This document shows, piece after piece, positions 42,137-53,481 of a DNA stretch of 64,000 bases; position 1 is the stretch's first letter, and each line of letters begins with the position of its first letter. This stretch comes from Gordionus sp. m RMFG-2023 (taxonomy: Eukaryota; Nematomorpha; Gordioida; Chordodea; Parachordodidae): positions 87,211,561 through 87,275,560 of the forward strand of contig NC_088775.1 in assembly GCF_954871325.1 (NCBI RefSeq). Direction: 5' to 3'. The notes under the pieces are model-generated. The model was not told the origin of the DNA. It searched no databases and saw only the letters and a list, made by a program, of their open reading frames with translations. The translations under genes were made by a program, and so were the position numbers.

Positions 42137-43618
42137 ATGAATTATTCTAATCATAACTGTTCAAATCTATCGGATATATTCACATTTCATTCCGATTATA
42201 AAAAACTATATTATGCAATGGGACCAATACTTTTGATTAGTGGAGTAACAGGTAATATTATGGGCGCCTTAGTTTCATCTTCCATGAGTAGAAATTGTAT
42301 AAAAAATAAATCAAATGGCTTAAAACTCATTTCTAAACAAACAACCGATCAATCTTCCAAGACCGATAGTCCCAATCTCAGCATCGTAACAAAATGGTCA
42401 CTTAAAAACATAGCTAAAGTTCTACCTCAAAGAATTAGTGATGCATTTCGCAAAAGGCAATCACGATTTAACATAAACCAATACCTACTAAAATGGTTTT
42501 TTTTGATTAATCTATTCAACGTAGTTTATGTTTTGCTGATTCGACTCATAGACGTTTCGGAGGCTCAGAGGGTGCTTAAATCGCAAGACAGATTTGGTAA
42601 AGATTCGGTCACGTCTTCCTGGATAGCTGGATATGGATGGAATTATTATATGGCAAACTATCACTTTCCGACATCTAAACCTTTTATAACTCTGGGGTTT
42701 TTAATTTATGTTTTGTTTTTCATGAATCAGATGGTGGCTATAAATTATCCATTTACATATAAGGAAATTCTCACAAAGAATCGTCTAAGATTGGCTATTA
42801 TAATTTGCACTCTTTATAGTTTTCTCTGGTATTTGCCGACCTTTAAATGGTTCGATATCGTTAAAATTTATATTTGCAACGATGGTGCCCTTTCTAATAC
42901 TTCTCTAAACGCTTCCAATTCATCTTCCAACTCGTATACATATATGGAATACCGTCAAATTGAACATTATCCGATATACAACTATGTGATCGAAAGGACG
43001 CAAACACCACCTATTAAACAGTTATGGATCTTTTACCAAATCATGAGAGAATTATCTACCAAAGTTTTGCCATTTTTCGCTATGATGTTATTCAAGGTTT
43101 TGATATTAAGAAAAACGAATACTCGCCAGGCAGAGCAGCAGAATATTGGTGAATCCATGACGGATTGTAGTTCCATTGTTAATCCTTCTAATTATCAAGC
43201 TGGCAAAGGAAATGTATTGGTTAAATTTATAAAGAAAATTAACAAGATTTACCCCCGTGACAATTTGAGGGAAACTTCCGTATCCGGCGTTAATGTTTCT
43301 CAAAACAATCCTGACAGAACCATTATAAACTCTTCGACCGTACCCAGGTATTTGCAGAGGTTAAGTGAGGAACGGAAACAACACAAGAAAACTATGTTTA
43401 TCCTCACGTTGGAGTTTATCTTTTTGTTGCTACCCATGTCAATTTCACAGATGATGATGGACATTTTGTCAATTCGTTATCACAGCAGGGACTTAATTAT
43501 ATTCTACAATATCTGCAGCTTATTCGAATTCGTTTACATAAGTTGCACATTTTACATCAATTTCGCTTTCAACCCGATCTATCGTTCCTATGTTTATGGA
43601 AGATTACGAACCTTTTAA
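42137..43618 (+). CDS. Class A-like seven-transmembrane receptor, paralogue 2
   Basis: A single-exon 493-residue protein, clearly paralogous to 33122-34528. Segments: TM1 about 24-50 with GN at 39-40, TM2 about 114-137, TM3 about 182-202, TM4 about 217-241, TM5 about 296-324, TM6 about 419-443, TM7 about 453-480. It keeps NPIY at 479-482 (TM7 NPxxY form), but like its paralogue has NQM at 197-199 in place of DRY, followed by VAINYPFTY. The TM1-TM2 loop is about 60 residues and basic; the third intracellular loop is about 90 residues. The N-terminus and the second extracellular loop carry several N-x-S/T sites. AATAAA is at 43745-43750. Same strand as paralogue 1, with 7.6 kb between them, consistent with tandem duplication. 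Confidence 0.84.
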   Translation: MNYSNHNCSNLSDIFTFHSDYKKLYYAMGPILLISGVTGNIMGALVSSSMSRNCIKNKSNGLKLISKQTTDQSSKTDSPNLSIVTKWSLKNIAKVLPQRISDAFRKRQSRFNINQYLLKWFFLINLFNVVYVLLIRLIDVSEAQRVLKSQDRFGKDSVTSSWIAGYGWNYYMANYHFPTSKPFITLGFLIYVLFFMNQMVAINYPFTYKEILTKNRLRLAIIICTLYSFLWYLPTFKWFDIVKIYICNDGALSNTSLNASNSSSNSYTYMEYRQIEHYPIYNYVIERTQTPPIKQLWIFYQIMRELSTKVLPFFAMMLFKVLILRKTNTRQAEQQNIGESMTDCSSIVNPSNYQAGKGNVLVKFIKKINKIYPRDNLRETSVSGVNVSQNNPDRTIINSSTVPRYLQRLSEERKQHKKTMFILTLEFIFLLLPMSISQMMMDILSIRYHSRDLIIFYNICSLFEFVYISCTFYINFAFNPIYRSYVYGRLRTF

Positions 43619-45021
43619 AAATAGAGATTGGAATTCCTTCATTATTCGATAAGATTCAAATGTTTATTAAAATCATCATAATGAATTTATTTGAATTGTA
43701 AATTAATAGCTATGTGTCAATCTTATATTTATTTTATACGATCTAATAAAAATTTCTAAGCAATCAAAGTCTCGTAGTAATCTTACGCATCAGAACTTTA
43801 CGCGAACCTGTCCGAATCCGCTCCCCTCCTTAAGTCGAACTCAGACAGACGGGTTGGCGTTTTTCTGACAATTTATTTTAGGATAAGGCAACCCCAATTT
43901 CAATATGATTAGACCTGGCCTGATTTTTTATTTTTTTTCTTTATTTTTCATTTAAAATATAAAGAATCTTTTGTAATTATTTATTTATTTATTTTTTTTT
44001 GCAAATTATAACTTTTTGTAAAATCTAATTTTTCTCCTGATTTTTCAAATTTTGAATAAATTATATTTATTGCCACCAATCTCGAAAGTATTACTTTCCA
44101 TTTTTCAAAAATGAAAATAATTTTCAGATTTTTAAATAAGAAACCTTTATTTATTTTGTATTTAATATGCTGCTATGCCATTCGGAACGGGCCGAGAAAT
44201 GATATTATTTTTTAAAAAAATTGTGCCGATAGTTTTCTGTCGGAATATATTGGGAAATCATAGGCGTTTCATTTATAAACTGTTCATATAATTTTCCTTT
44301 TATAAAAATTTTTGATAAAAAAAAAGACAGCCAAAATTATTCAAAACAACATAAAAAAAATTTGGGCCAATTCTGGCCGTAAATTGATCCAAAATAAAAA
44401 TTTGGGCCGGGCCGATATTACTAAAAAAAAATTTAAATCCTACCCAGGCCTGCTCGGGCCTAAAATGTTGAACTCAACAGGAATTCTAATATTATTGAAT
44501 TGGAAAGCCATTTAATAAGAAAATTATACATGATGATATGCATATTTTGTATTTTATGTGAAAGAAACCTTTATATACTTTTTTTATACATCTTTTAACT
44601 TTGCCATATTATGTTGGTTTATGGTTTTCATATGAACTAAAGACTTTACAATTTAAAATAAAACCAGATGGGCTTTATCAGACCAGACCAAAAATCATAA
44701 TATTCAGACCGGAATTGACCTGCTGAAGAAATTGGCCACTCGTTCCTGTAAAATAGAAACCGGAAGTACGCAAACGGGCCCGAGGCAGAGTCCTTGTGTG
44801 CATGTATTTTCTATATCCCCTTTCCAAAGAAAAATTCATTCTCATAAAATTACGATTACTTATTTTATTTTTTTTTAAATTGTTTGAATAGAAATTAATT
44901 TATCATTTATTATGTTACGTTTAATATATAACTGTATTGTTTTTTAAAAAAAATATCTATTGTTAACTCCATTTAAATTTTATAAACGCTAATAATTTTA
45001 GTGGTTAGATAATATAAGAAT
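43619..45021. other. Spacer with GC-rich transposon-end-like patches
   Basis: Past the receptor 3' end, patches such as GGGCCGGGCCGATA (44403-44416), CTGCTCGGGCC and AAACGGGCCCGAGG stand out in AT-rich DNA. They resemble the subterminal sequence of the TAGTGATCTGCA elements, but I could not find paired ends. Confidence 0.4.
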
Positions 45022-45090
45022 TAGTGATCTGCATCGGGTCTAATTTTTCAAGGGTCTGGTACGGGCCGGGCCTAACTTTGCAGATCTCTA
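45022..45090. mobile_element. 69-bp hAT-like MITE with 8-bp target duplication
   Basis: Starts TAGTGATCTGCA and ends TGCAGATCTCTA (inverted). ATAAGAAT stands on both sides exactly (45014-45021, 45091-45098). The interior is GC-rich (GGGCCGGGCC). It is among the shortest such elements one could recognise. Confidence 0.85.
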
Positions 45091-45202
45091 ATAAGAATCC
45101 TTGAAAACATAATTTTTTTTTTCATCGAAGGATTTTAGAATCTGTATTATATCTCTTTCATTCTGGAAGGTAAGCAAGGGCCTCAGCTTTTTGCGGTGCA
45201 GG

Positions 45203-45210
45203 GTAGGCAT
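45203..45210. repeat. Left target-site duplication of the 8.85-kb hAT element
   Basis: GTAGGCAT, repeated exactly at 54061-54068 directly after the right terminus. Confidence 0.85.
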
Positions 45211-45510
45211 TAGTGTTGTTAAAAAGCCGAGTTTTTACGGCTCCGACCTCGAGGCCGGAGCCGAAAAATTGGCTTAGGCTCAAGCCGGCTCAGAAGTTGG
45301 CTCAAGCCGGCTCAGAAGTTGGCTCAAGCCGGCTCAGAAGTTGGCTCAAGCCGGCTCAGAAGTTGGCTCAAGCCGGCTCAGGAGTTGGCTCAAGCCGGCT
45401 CAGGAGTTGGCTCAAGCCGGCTTAGGAGTTGGCTCAAGCCGGCTCAGGAGTTGGCTCAAGCCGGCTCAGGAGTTGGCTCAAGCCGGCTCAAGAGTTGGCT
45501 CGAGTCTTAT
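45211..45510. repeat. Left terminal repeat with 22-bp minisatellite
   Basis: After the terminus and a GCCGGAGCC patch, the unit GGCTCAAGCCGGCTCAGAAG plus TT repeats about ten times to 45505, with AGAAG units on the left and AGGAG units on the right. The unit is the element's own subterminal sequence. The long + strand ORFs of period 22 are translations of it, not genes. Confidence 0.95.
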
Positions 45511-45949
45511 TTTAAGCCAAAATTTATTTATTTAATGTTAAAAAACAATATAATATATATTTATTTTTTTTTAACTAATTTATATATTATGAAAATAGTT
45601 TATTGATTTGATGTATTTTTAATAAACAATATGCTGCTATTGTTGTATTGTAATATTATTTTTTTTTGTTACAATTTATTAGTGATTTTCACGCGCCCAA
45701 ATTTTTAAGCAAAAAATTTTTATGAAGTTCAAAAATAATAAGAATTTTAAATTTTCATTTGAGCAATATTTTGGAGAATTTTCTTATAAATAAACAATCT
45801 TTGAGGTGAAATCTTTTATGTTTTTTTTAATCATCTTTGTAAAACTATCTATTTTTTTGTATATTTAAAGAGGTGGTTAAATAATTTTTAAAAATATTTA
45901 TATTAAACTTTTTTATGTTATTTTATATGTATTTTTAAAGGAAAATATT

Positions 45950-47770
45950 TTAATGTGACAATTGTCATATTCGTTTTTTATACATTTTTGAAACTTTTTG
46001 ACATATTTATATTGTAAAGAGGTTAAATTATAAATTCAATGAAGATGTAACTTATAAAAGTGACAATTGTTGTCATAATCGTTATTTTTGAATTTTTTTA
46101 AAGTAAATAGGTAAAAATATATATTGTAAATAAGATAAATTAAAATTTCAGTGAAGATGTACCATAGAAAAGTGACAATTGTCATAATCGTTATTTTTGA
46201 ACTTTTTTGAATTTTTTTAAAGTAAATAGGTAAAAATATATATTGTAAAGATGTTAAAATAAAATTTCAGTGTAGATGTACCATAGAACGGTGACAATTG
46301 TCATAATCGTTATTTTAACTTTTTTGAGTTTTTTTAAAGTAAATGGGTAAAAATATGTTTTGTAAACATGTTAAATTAATATTTCAGTGAAAGTTTATTA
46401 TAGAAAAGTGACAATTGTCATAATCGTTATTTTTGAACTTTTTTGAGTTTTTTAAAGTAAATAGGTAAAAATATATATTATATAGATGTTAAAATAAAAT
46501 TTCAGTGAAGATGTACCATAGAAAGGTGACAATTGTCATAATCGTTATTTTTAAACTTTTTTAAGTTTTTTTAAAGTAAATGGGTAAAAATATGTTTTGT
46601 AAACATGTTAAATTAATATTTCAGTGAAAGTTTATTATAGAAAAGTGAAAATTGTCATAATCGTTATTTTTGAACTTTTTTGTGTTTTTTTAAAGTAAAT
46701 AGGTAAAAATATGTTTTGTAAACATGTTAAATTAATATTTCAGTGAAAGTGTACTATGGAAAAGTGACAATTGTTATAATCGTTATTTTTGAACTTTTTT
46801 GAGTTTTTTTAAAGTAAATAGGTAAAAATATATATTATAAAGATGTTAAAATAAAATTTCAGTGAAGATGTACCATAGAAAGGTGACAATTGTCATAATC
46901 GTTATTTTTAAACTTTTTTAAGTTTTTTTAAAGTAAATGGGTAAAAATATGTTTTGTAAACATGTTAAATTAATATTTCAGTGAAAGTTTATTATAGAAA
47001 AGTGAAAATTGTCATAATCGTTATTTTTGAACTTTTTTGTGTTTTTTTAAAGTAAATAGGTAAATATGTTTTGTAAACATGTTAAATTAATATTTCAGTG
47101 AAAGTGTACTATGGAAAAGTGACAATTGTCATAATCGTTATTTTTGAACTTTTTTTTTAAGTAAATAGGTAAAAATATATATTATAATGATGTTAAAATA
47201 AAATTTCAGTGAAGATGTACCATAGAAAGGTGACAATTGTCATAATCGTTATTTTTAAACTTTTTTAAGTTTTTTTAAAGTAAATGGGTAAAAATATGTT
47301 TTGTAAACATGTTAAATTAATATTTCAGTGAAAGTGTACTATGGAAAAGTGACAAATCATAATCGTTATTTTTGAACTTTTTTGAGTTTTTTTAAAGTAA
47401 ATAGGTTAAAATATGTTTTGTAAACATGTAAATTAATATTTCAGTGAAAGTGTACTATGGAAAAGTGATAATTGTCCAAAACTTTATTTTTGAACTGTTT
47501 TGAATTTTTTACAAATAAATAGCTAAAAATATATATTGCAAACAAGTTAAATTAAAATTTCAGTGAAGATGTAAGAAAAGTGACAATTGTCATAATCGTT
47601 ATTTTTGAACTTTTTTAAAGTAAATAGGTAAAAATATATATTGTAAACAAGTTAAATTAAAATTTCAGTGAAGATGTACCATATAAAAGTGACAATTGTT
47701 GTCATAATCGTTATTTTTAAAGATATTTGATTTTTTTGACGCAAATGGGTAAAAATATATATTGTAAATA
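45950..47770. repeat. Satellite of 16 units of about 116 bp with trimeric higher-order pattern
   Basis: Each unit carries GTGACAATTGTCATAATCG (copies start near 45956, 46061, 46171, 46290, 46408, 46527, 46645, 46764, 46883, 47002, 47118, 47231, 47349, 47465, 47580 and 47688). TGACAATTGTCA is a perfect palindrome. Upstream of it three variants rotate: GATGTACCATAG, AAGTTTATTATAG and AAGTGTACTATGG. Units at 46527/46645/46764 and 46883/47002/47118 repeat in the same order at a spacing of about 355 bp. Confidence 0.93.
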
Positions 47771-47791
47771 TTCGTGTAGTTAAATTGCTAG

Positions 47792-47935
47792 GTTGGGTCG
47801 AATTAGCATTATTTTTGGTTGGGTTTTTGGTCGAAAAAATGAACCAAAACCAAAGCAAACAAATTGGTCGACCAAATCCATAGACCCGAGCACCGACCCA
47901 AGCACTGACCTGAGCACCAACCCAAATCAACTTAT
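47792..47935. repeat. Foldback repeat with GGTTGGGTCG arms
   Basis: TTGGGTCG on the left and CGACCCAA on the right (near 47894-47901), with TTTTTGGTCGAAAA and TTGGTCGACCAA inside, form an imperfect hairpin. It sits at the edge of the satellite. A similar GACCC/GGGTC-rich stretch occurs at 21207-21290. Confidence 0.45.
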
Positions 47936-49582
47936 AATAATTTATTGTTAATGTTTTGATCAATTTTATGCATAGAGGACGAATATTTCAATAACAGTCT
48001 TTTTTAAAAAATTGTATACTTATATTAAAAATTAGAGGAGAGTAATTAAATTTCATATTAATTAAATAATTGATATGGAATTCGAAATAATTACCTTCTA
48101 AGACCGGGAAAAATTTATTATAGGAATTTATCGATTTTTAGATATTTATAATTCATATATCATCGAAAAATGAGGATAATTTATGTTGATTTAATTCTTG
48201 CCCTAAAGTTGTAAAAATTGGTTAAGGCTCAAACAGATTTGATATGCTGGCTCAGGAGTTGACTCTAGTAGGCCCGACTTTAATTTTAAGCTGAAATGCT
48301 TTTATTTGTTGTTTAACTCTAATTCGATAGATATTACAAATTAATGTATAGCCTAAAATTGCCTTCCCATCAAAATATTATTACATTTATCCAAAATATC
48401 CCTCTAGCGAGTAGTTCTAACTGATCTTTGGTCACATATATCGATGGAAAGATCCTTCAGTGCACTACGAAGTAACCACATTACGAAATAAATTTGACAA
48501 ATATACTTTAGACGATATTATAATCATAAAACTTAATATAAATTTGTTAAACAACGTTATCTTTTTCGATATTCATTTTATTAATATTTGTGAATAATTT
48601 TATATTTGTCATAGAATAAATAAAATAATTTTAATGAAATTGTTAAAACTTTTGATAGTTTTGAGGGAATTTTTACGGGTCATTAAATTAAAAGTAAATA
48701 AAATATAGATTTAATCACTTGATAAACCATGATATTTTTTAAAATTCTATATTGATAAATTTGCTTAGTCTATTTTTATAACACTTATTTTTTATGGATA
48801 AAAATAACCCCGGTCCGGTCTCCCGTATTTGATTGAAACAATCTAAGTTTTATATGATCAGATTAGCTTCTGCTTACAATTATTCCACACATAGCCCTTA
48901 TAAAAACAAATTTCCAAACTTGCCGAAAAAAATTTCAGTTTTATTTATTTTAATATTAATAACTTCCATTTTTTTTTTACTTATTTTTTGTTTTTTCCAT
49001 AATAGCATAGCATAACTAACTTCCAATTCTATCTATTTACCCTCCCTTTTTTTCCCCCAAAAATTAATTCCATAATAAAAATATTTATTTTTTGTTAAAA
49101 TAATTTCATTCCCAAGTCAAAATTATATAAACCATCTCCCTCCCTCCATCTTTTCTTTACTTTAGTAATAATTATTAGTAAAATAAAAAAAATAATAAAT
49201 CAAAAAAAATATATATATTTTTTTAATTTTATTTAAATTTTATGAAACTAGATTACTTATATGATTTATTAAGCAAATTGAATGAGAGGGAAATTTTGCT
49301 TCAAAAGGATATTTCCAATTAATAGCTAAAGTTATATATTTTGTATATTACTTTATAAAAAAGTGTTAGAAAGGAAATAACACTCAATACTTAAAAATGG
49401 AACTATATTATTTGACGGCATTTACGCAAAAGTTTTTCCAACAACCTGGGGTTCATAAACCCTATTAGATTTTAGAAAAAATATATTTAATATTTATATT
49501 GTTAGCCAAAATAAAATATTTGTAATAATATTTATTTATTTATATATTTTGCTAATAACAATTTATTATATACAATAATTAA

Positions 49583-52396
49583 TCATGTCCAAAAATCATC
49601 TTTTAAATTTAATATATCAAAATTCCATGATTTTAGTGATAAACATTCATTTAATTTCATTGATGATATGCGATTTCTTTTCTTGGTCAACGTTTCTACA
49701 GCACCAGAAAAAACTCTTTCACTAGGCACTGACGTAGATTGATGCGAAAAAAAATCTTTGGCCATCATCGATAATTTTGGATATCTGTGGATGTTAGAAC
49801 TCCACCAATCCAAAACATTTATTGTTGATTTAGCAACCGGTTCTCCAATATAATCGTCAATTTCTTCTTTTGACGGCTCTGGATAATCATAAGCTTGCCT
49901 TAAAACGAATTATAAAAATATATGATTAAATATAATAAATTGCTATATTTACTTTCTGAGGTCGTTAAATATGGATACCGACATCAAATTCGCTGGATTT
50001 TCTTCGTCGTTATATTCATAAACATTGTATGTGCCGGGCAGATATTTGTTATATAAAATTTTAAATTTATCAAAATACTCAATTTTATTGATGTAAGTTG
50101 GTATATATTTTTTTTTAATCCTTGGGTCAAGGAAAGAGCATACATAATTTTCAAATGTATTCATATAATCTGAATAAATTTTACATTTATTCTTCATTTT
50201 TACAGCTGCCTCTTTTATCCCATCACTTGCATTAGATGCGATGGTTCGCTCAAGTGATGTCATTATTGTATTAATATACAATAATGATAAACCTACAGTA
50301 GTATAGGTTTCCGAACTTACTTCACAAGTAATCTTGTAAAATGGAAATAAAAAACTTTCTAATTTTTTTAAAAATTTACATTCTTCATTATTTAAATGAA
50401 AATCTTCCAAGAATTTTGTGCCAAACTCTATGACAGCATCTATATTCTATAAATATTAAAAATTATTAAAAAGTAAAATATTTAATATTAATACCTTATT
50501 GATTGATTTAATCATTAAATATCTACTGTTCCATCTGGTGGCCACATCATTTGGGATTTTTGTGCCACCACTAATCCTCATGTACTCCTGCATGAGTTTG
50601 GGACTTCTGTGCAATTTTTTAACTAAAATATCTATATTTTGGAGGAGGGAAGAATATGAATCTAATCCTTCTTTGACTATTATATTTATAGTATGTGCTA
50701 AGCATCGATTGATGTAAAAATCTTTGTTATAATTTTTTAAATAATATTTTTTGATATATTCAGATGCTGATAAAATATTTGAGGCATTATCATGGGTTAT
50801 TGATGATATTTTTTTAGGAATTTGAAATTTTTTAAGAGATTCAATTATAACTGAGCAAATATCCTCACCCGTGTGGGGGTGAGGTACCTCGATAAAATCT
50901 AGTAAATAATTTTTGGATATCCATTCATTATCTATATAATGGATCGTAAGAGCCATATATGAAGTGGAATTTATTCCAGTCCACATATCTGTGGTTATAG
51001 AAATTTGGCTGTTAACATTATTAAGCTTAGAAATCATTTCATTTTTAGCTATTGTATATATGTTCGATAAATATTTGGATGCGGTCTGTCGACACTAAAT
51101 CTTTGAATATTTATTGATATATTTAAATATATCTTTAAATGATTCACTATCGAATCCATTAATAGGTACATTTTGATCAATGTGATACTTTAAAATTAAT
51201 TTATTTAGATTAAGATTTTCATTAGCTGAAAGTTTTCTAACTCCAATTAATGATGTAGAACTAGAATCACTCAATTGTAGACTAACATTTTGTAATATAT
51301 TGGGATGACATCTTTTTAGGTGGTTTTTTAAATTACTGGAAGCTGTAGTAGACAGGTAGAACTTATCACAAAATTTACATTTACGTCTTGACTTCTTAGG
51401 AGTATCTTTAAAATTATTTTTGATAATGACGCTGTTCTCTGATCTAGAAGTTTTATATCCTTCTTCTTGAATTTCCATGATTGGACTGGACATAGGCTGC
51501 GTCTATATATTAAAAAAATAGATATAAATATAAATTTCAAGTTTTTATACTATTTAAATAAATTACTATAAGGAATATATCTTAAAGGTATGCATTGGCG
51601 GGATATTTGTTATTTCAAGAAACAACACTAATATTTTTAATTTAAAAAATTTTTTCCAATAAAAAAATTTTCAATTTATATAAAATCGGGCTGGGCGGAA
51701 AGATTATTTATATTTCGGGTCGGACTTTTCGAAATAAATTAAAAAACTCATTCCGGATAGGATATATTTTTAAAAAAATGGGCCGAGCTTGGCTTATTAT
51801 CATTAAGTTGTGTTAAATTAAGATCTATATTTTAAAAATATTTCAAGAAACAAAGCACTAATATTTTTCATTTAATAAATTTTTTCCAATAAAAAAATTT
51901 TCAATTTATATAAAATCGGGCTGGGCGGAAAAAATATTTATATATTGGGTCGGACTTTTCTGAACAAATTAGGTTTACAAATTAACCAAAAATAATAAAA
52001 ATTAATTATATTATTAGGAATTAAATAGAAATAAATGAGACATCATTAAAATAAAGAAACCATTGAACAAGGAAAAATTAAACTTTTAATCTAGCGCAAA
52101 ATTTAACAAAAAATTAAATTCACTAATCGGATGCTGAGCCAATTAGCATATTGCCATAAACCTAAATTAAATTGAATTGCTATGATTTAATAAATAATAT
52201 GCAGATTCAAATATACTTCTCTTAATGAAATCAAAATTATTTTAATTAACCAAAGACTATGTATCTCGTTTAAGATTACAAATTTTAACAAAATTATGTA
52301 ACTCTAACTACTTTTAAAGAAAAACTGCATATATTATATAATTGACCTTACCTCTATCCCTGTAAGTGAGGAATCGTCAAATGATGAATAATCCAT
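49583..52396 (-). CDS. hAT transposase, four exons, one in-frame TAG
   Basis: Exons 52396-52352, 51502-50495, 50446-49953 and 49898-49583; all introns are GT-AG, total 1863 nt, 621 codons including the stop. In order: an acidic N-terminus, a BED zinc finger (KCKFCDKFY … HLKRCH), the RNase H-like core with TTDMWTG (first Asp), THDNASN (second Asp), CLAHTINIIVKEGL and ATRWNSRY, then the C-terminal hAT dimerisation region with SVPSERVFS and KKRNRIS. This is the order and spacing of active hAT transposases. One amber codon lies at 51097-51095, between SKYI-type helix sequence and CRQTASKYL; otherwise the frame is open throughout. It excises and integrates hAT DNA with 8-bp duplications, the length seen around this element and its MITEs. 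Intron 1 holds a roughly 225-bp tandem duplication (51615-51965). Confidence 0.92.
51615..51965. repeat. Two-unit tandem duplication in transposase intron 1
   Basis: TTTCAAGAAACAA … CTAATATTTTT … AAAATCGGGCTGGGCGGAAA … GGGTCGGACTTTTC occurs at about 51615-51730 and again at about 51841-51962. GC-rich words here resemble the ends of the TAGTGATCTGCA MITEs. Confidence 0.8.
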
Positions 52397-52761
52397 ATCT
52401 CCTACTTTTTTTAAAAAATAAATGAATTTATTTACTTTTTTTTACATAAACTAAAAAAGCATGGATTTTATTTTATAATAATATTAAATAATAATTGTAA
52501 AAAATTTAATATTATTATATTATAATAAATAAAAAAATATAAAAAATATAACTTTATTTCAATTCAAACAAATAAAATTAATGATTTAAAATTTCCGGAT
52601 GCTGCCAATCTCGTCTCGGGTGGTATATTATTTTTTTATGTTATTTATTTTTTTTAAAATAAATATAAAATTTTTTTAAATGAATACTTGTGTATGATTA
52701 AACTTGTGAATGAGTTTTGTCTAAATTAACATTTAATATCATCAGGAATTAGAATATAGTT

Positions 52762-53201
52762 TAGTGATCTGCATCCGGCCTTATTTTTGAAACCCGGCCT
52801 AGCCCTAATTTTTTTTAATAAAATTTGGCCGACCTGGCACGAACCCGAAATTATTTAATAAAAAATTTACCAGCTTGGCCTGATTTATTATAAATATAGT
52901 GTTGTTAAACGGCTCGTTTTGAGCCGATTTATAAAAAACTCAATATTTTAGCCGGAAAAATATTTGCTAAGCCTCATGATTTCGCTAATAGATGTCCAAA
53001 CCTTTGTTCCTTCTAGAAACAAAATCACATAAAATTGATAAATTTAGATAAAAAAATTTATCAGGCCTGACTGAGCACCACCAGGCCCGAATTTTTAAAA
53101 AAATATTATGCCTGTCCCAGCCCGAATCTGATTTTTTTTTAAATATAAGCCGAAGCCCGTTCGGACCAGATACTGGCCGGGCCTACTCTTGCAGATCTTT
53201 A
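52762..53201. mobile_element. TAGTGATCTGCA MITE nested in the hAT element
   Basis: Starts TAGTGATCTGCATCCGGCC and ends TTGCAGATCTTTA. Flanks ATATAGTT and ATATACTT agree at seven of eight positions. It is a longer relative of 45022-45090 and itself contains a left-half TAGTGTTG MITE (52897 to about 53030). Confidence 0.8.
52897..53030. mobile_element. Left-half TAGTGTTG MITE nested in the 52762 element
   Basis: TAGTGTTGTTAAACGGCTCG, then AATATTTTAGCCGGAAAAAT and CTAATAGATGTCCAAACCTT, match the family core. No right end is present. Confidence 0.65.
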
Positions 53202-53481
53202 ATATACTTCGTGCAATATCATATTTTATACTTCGGTAGAAAAAAAACAAAAGTTTGCTATACCGATGAAATAAGTGTCGTAGACCTTTTTTAATTGTTA
53301 TTATGATCTTCATTTTGGCTCAAGCCGAAATTTATTTAAGATTAATATTGGTAAACGGCTGAAAACTCATCTAGTTTTTGAGTCTAAAATTGACTTAAGC
53401 CGGCCTTTTGAGTCAAATTTAGCTCGAGTGAGCTCATGACTTAGCTCAAGCCGACCCTTGATTCGAAATATATTTATTTGT

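Noticed and set aside
45213-45606. Ala-Gln-Ala-Gly-Ser repeat proteins
   Set aside because: They are translations of the 22-bp minisatellite at the hAT left end; several frames are open for the same reason.
48833-49015. 60-codon hydrophobic ORF
   Set aside because: A/T-rich sequence gives Phe/Leu/Ile-rich frames by chance; it has no homologue I recognise and lies in transposon spacer.
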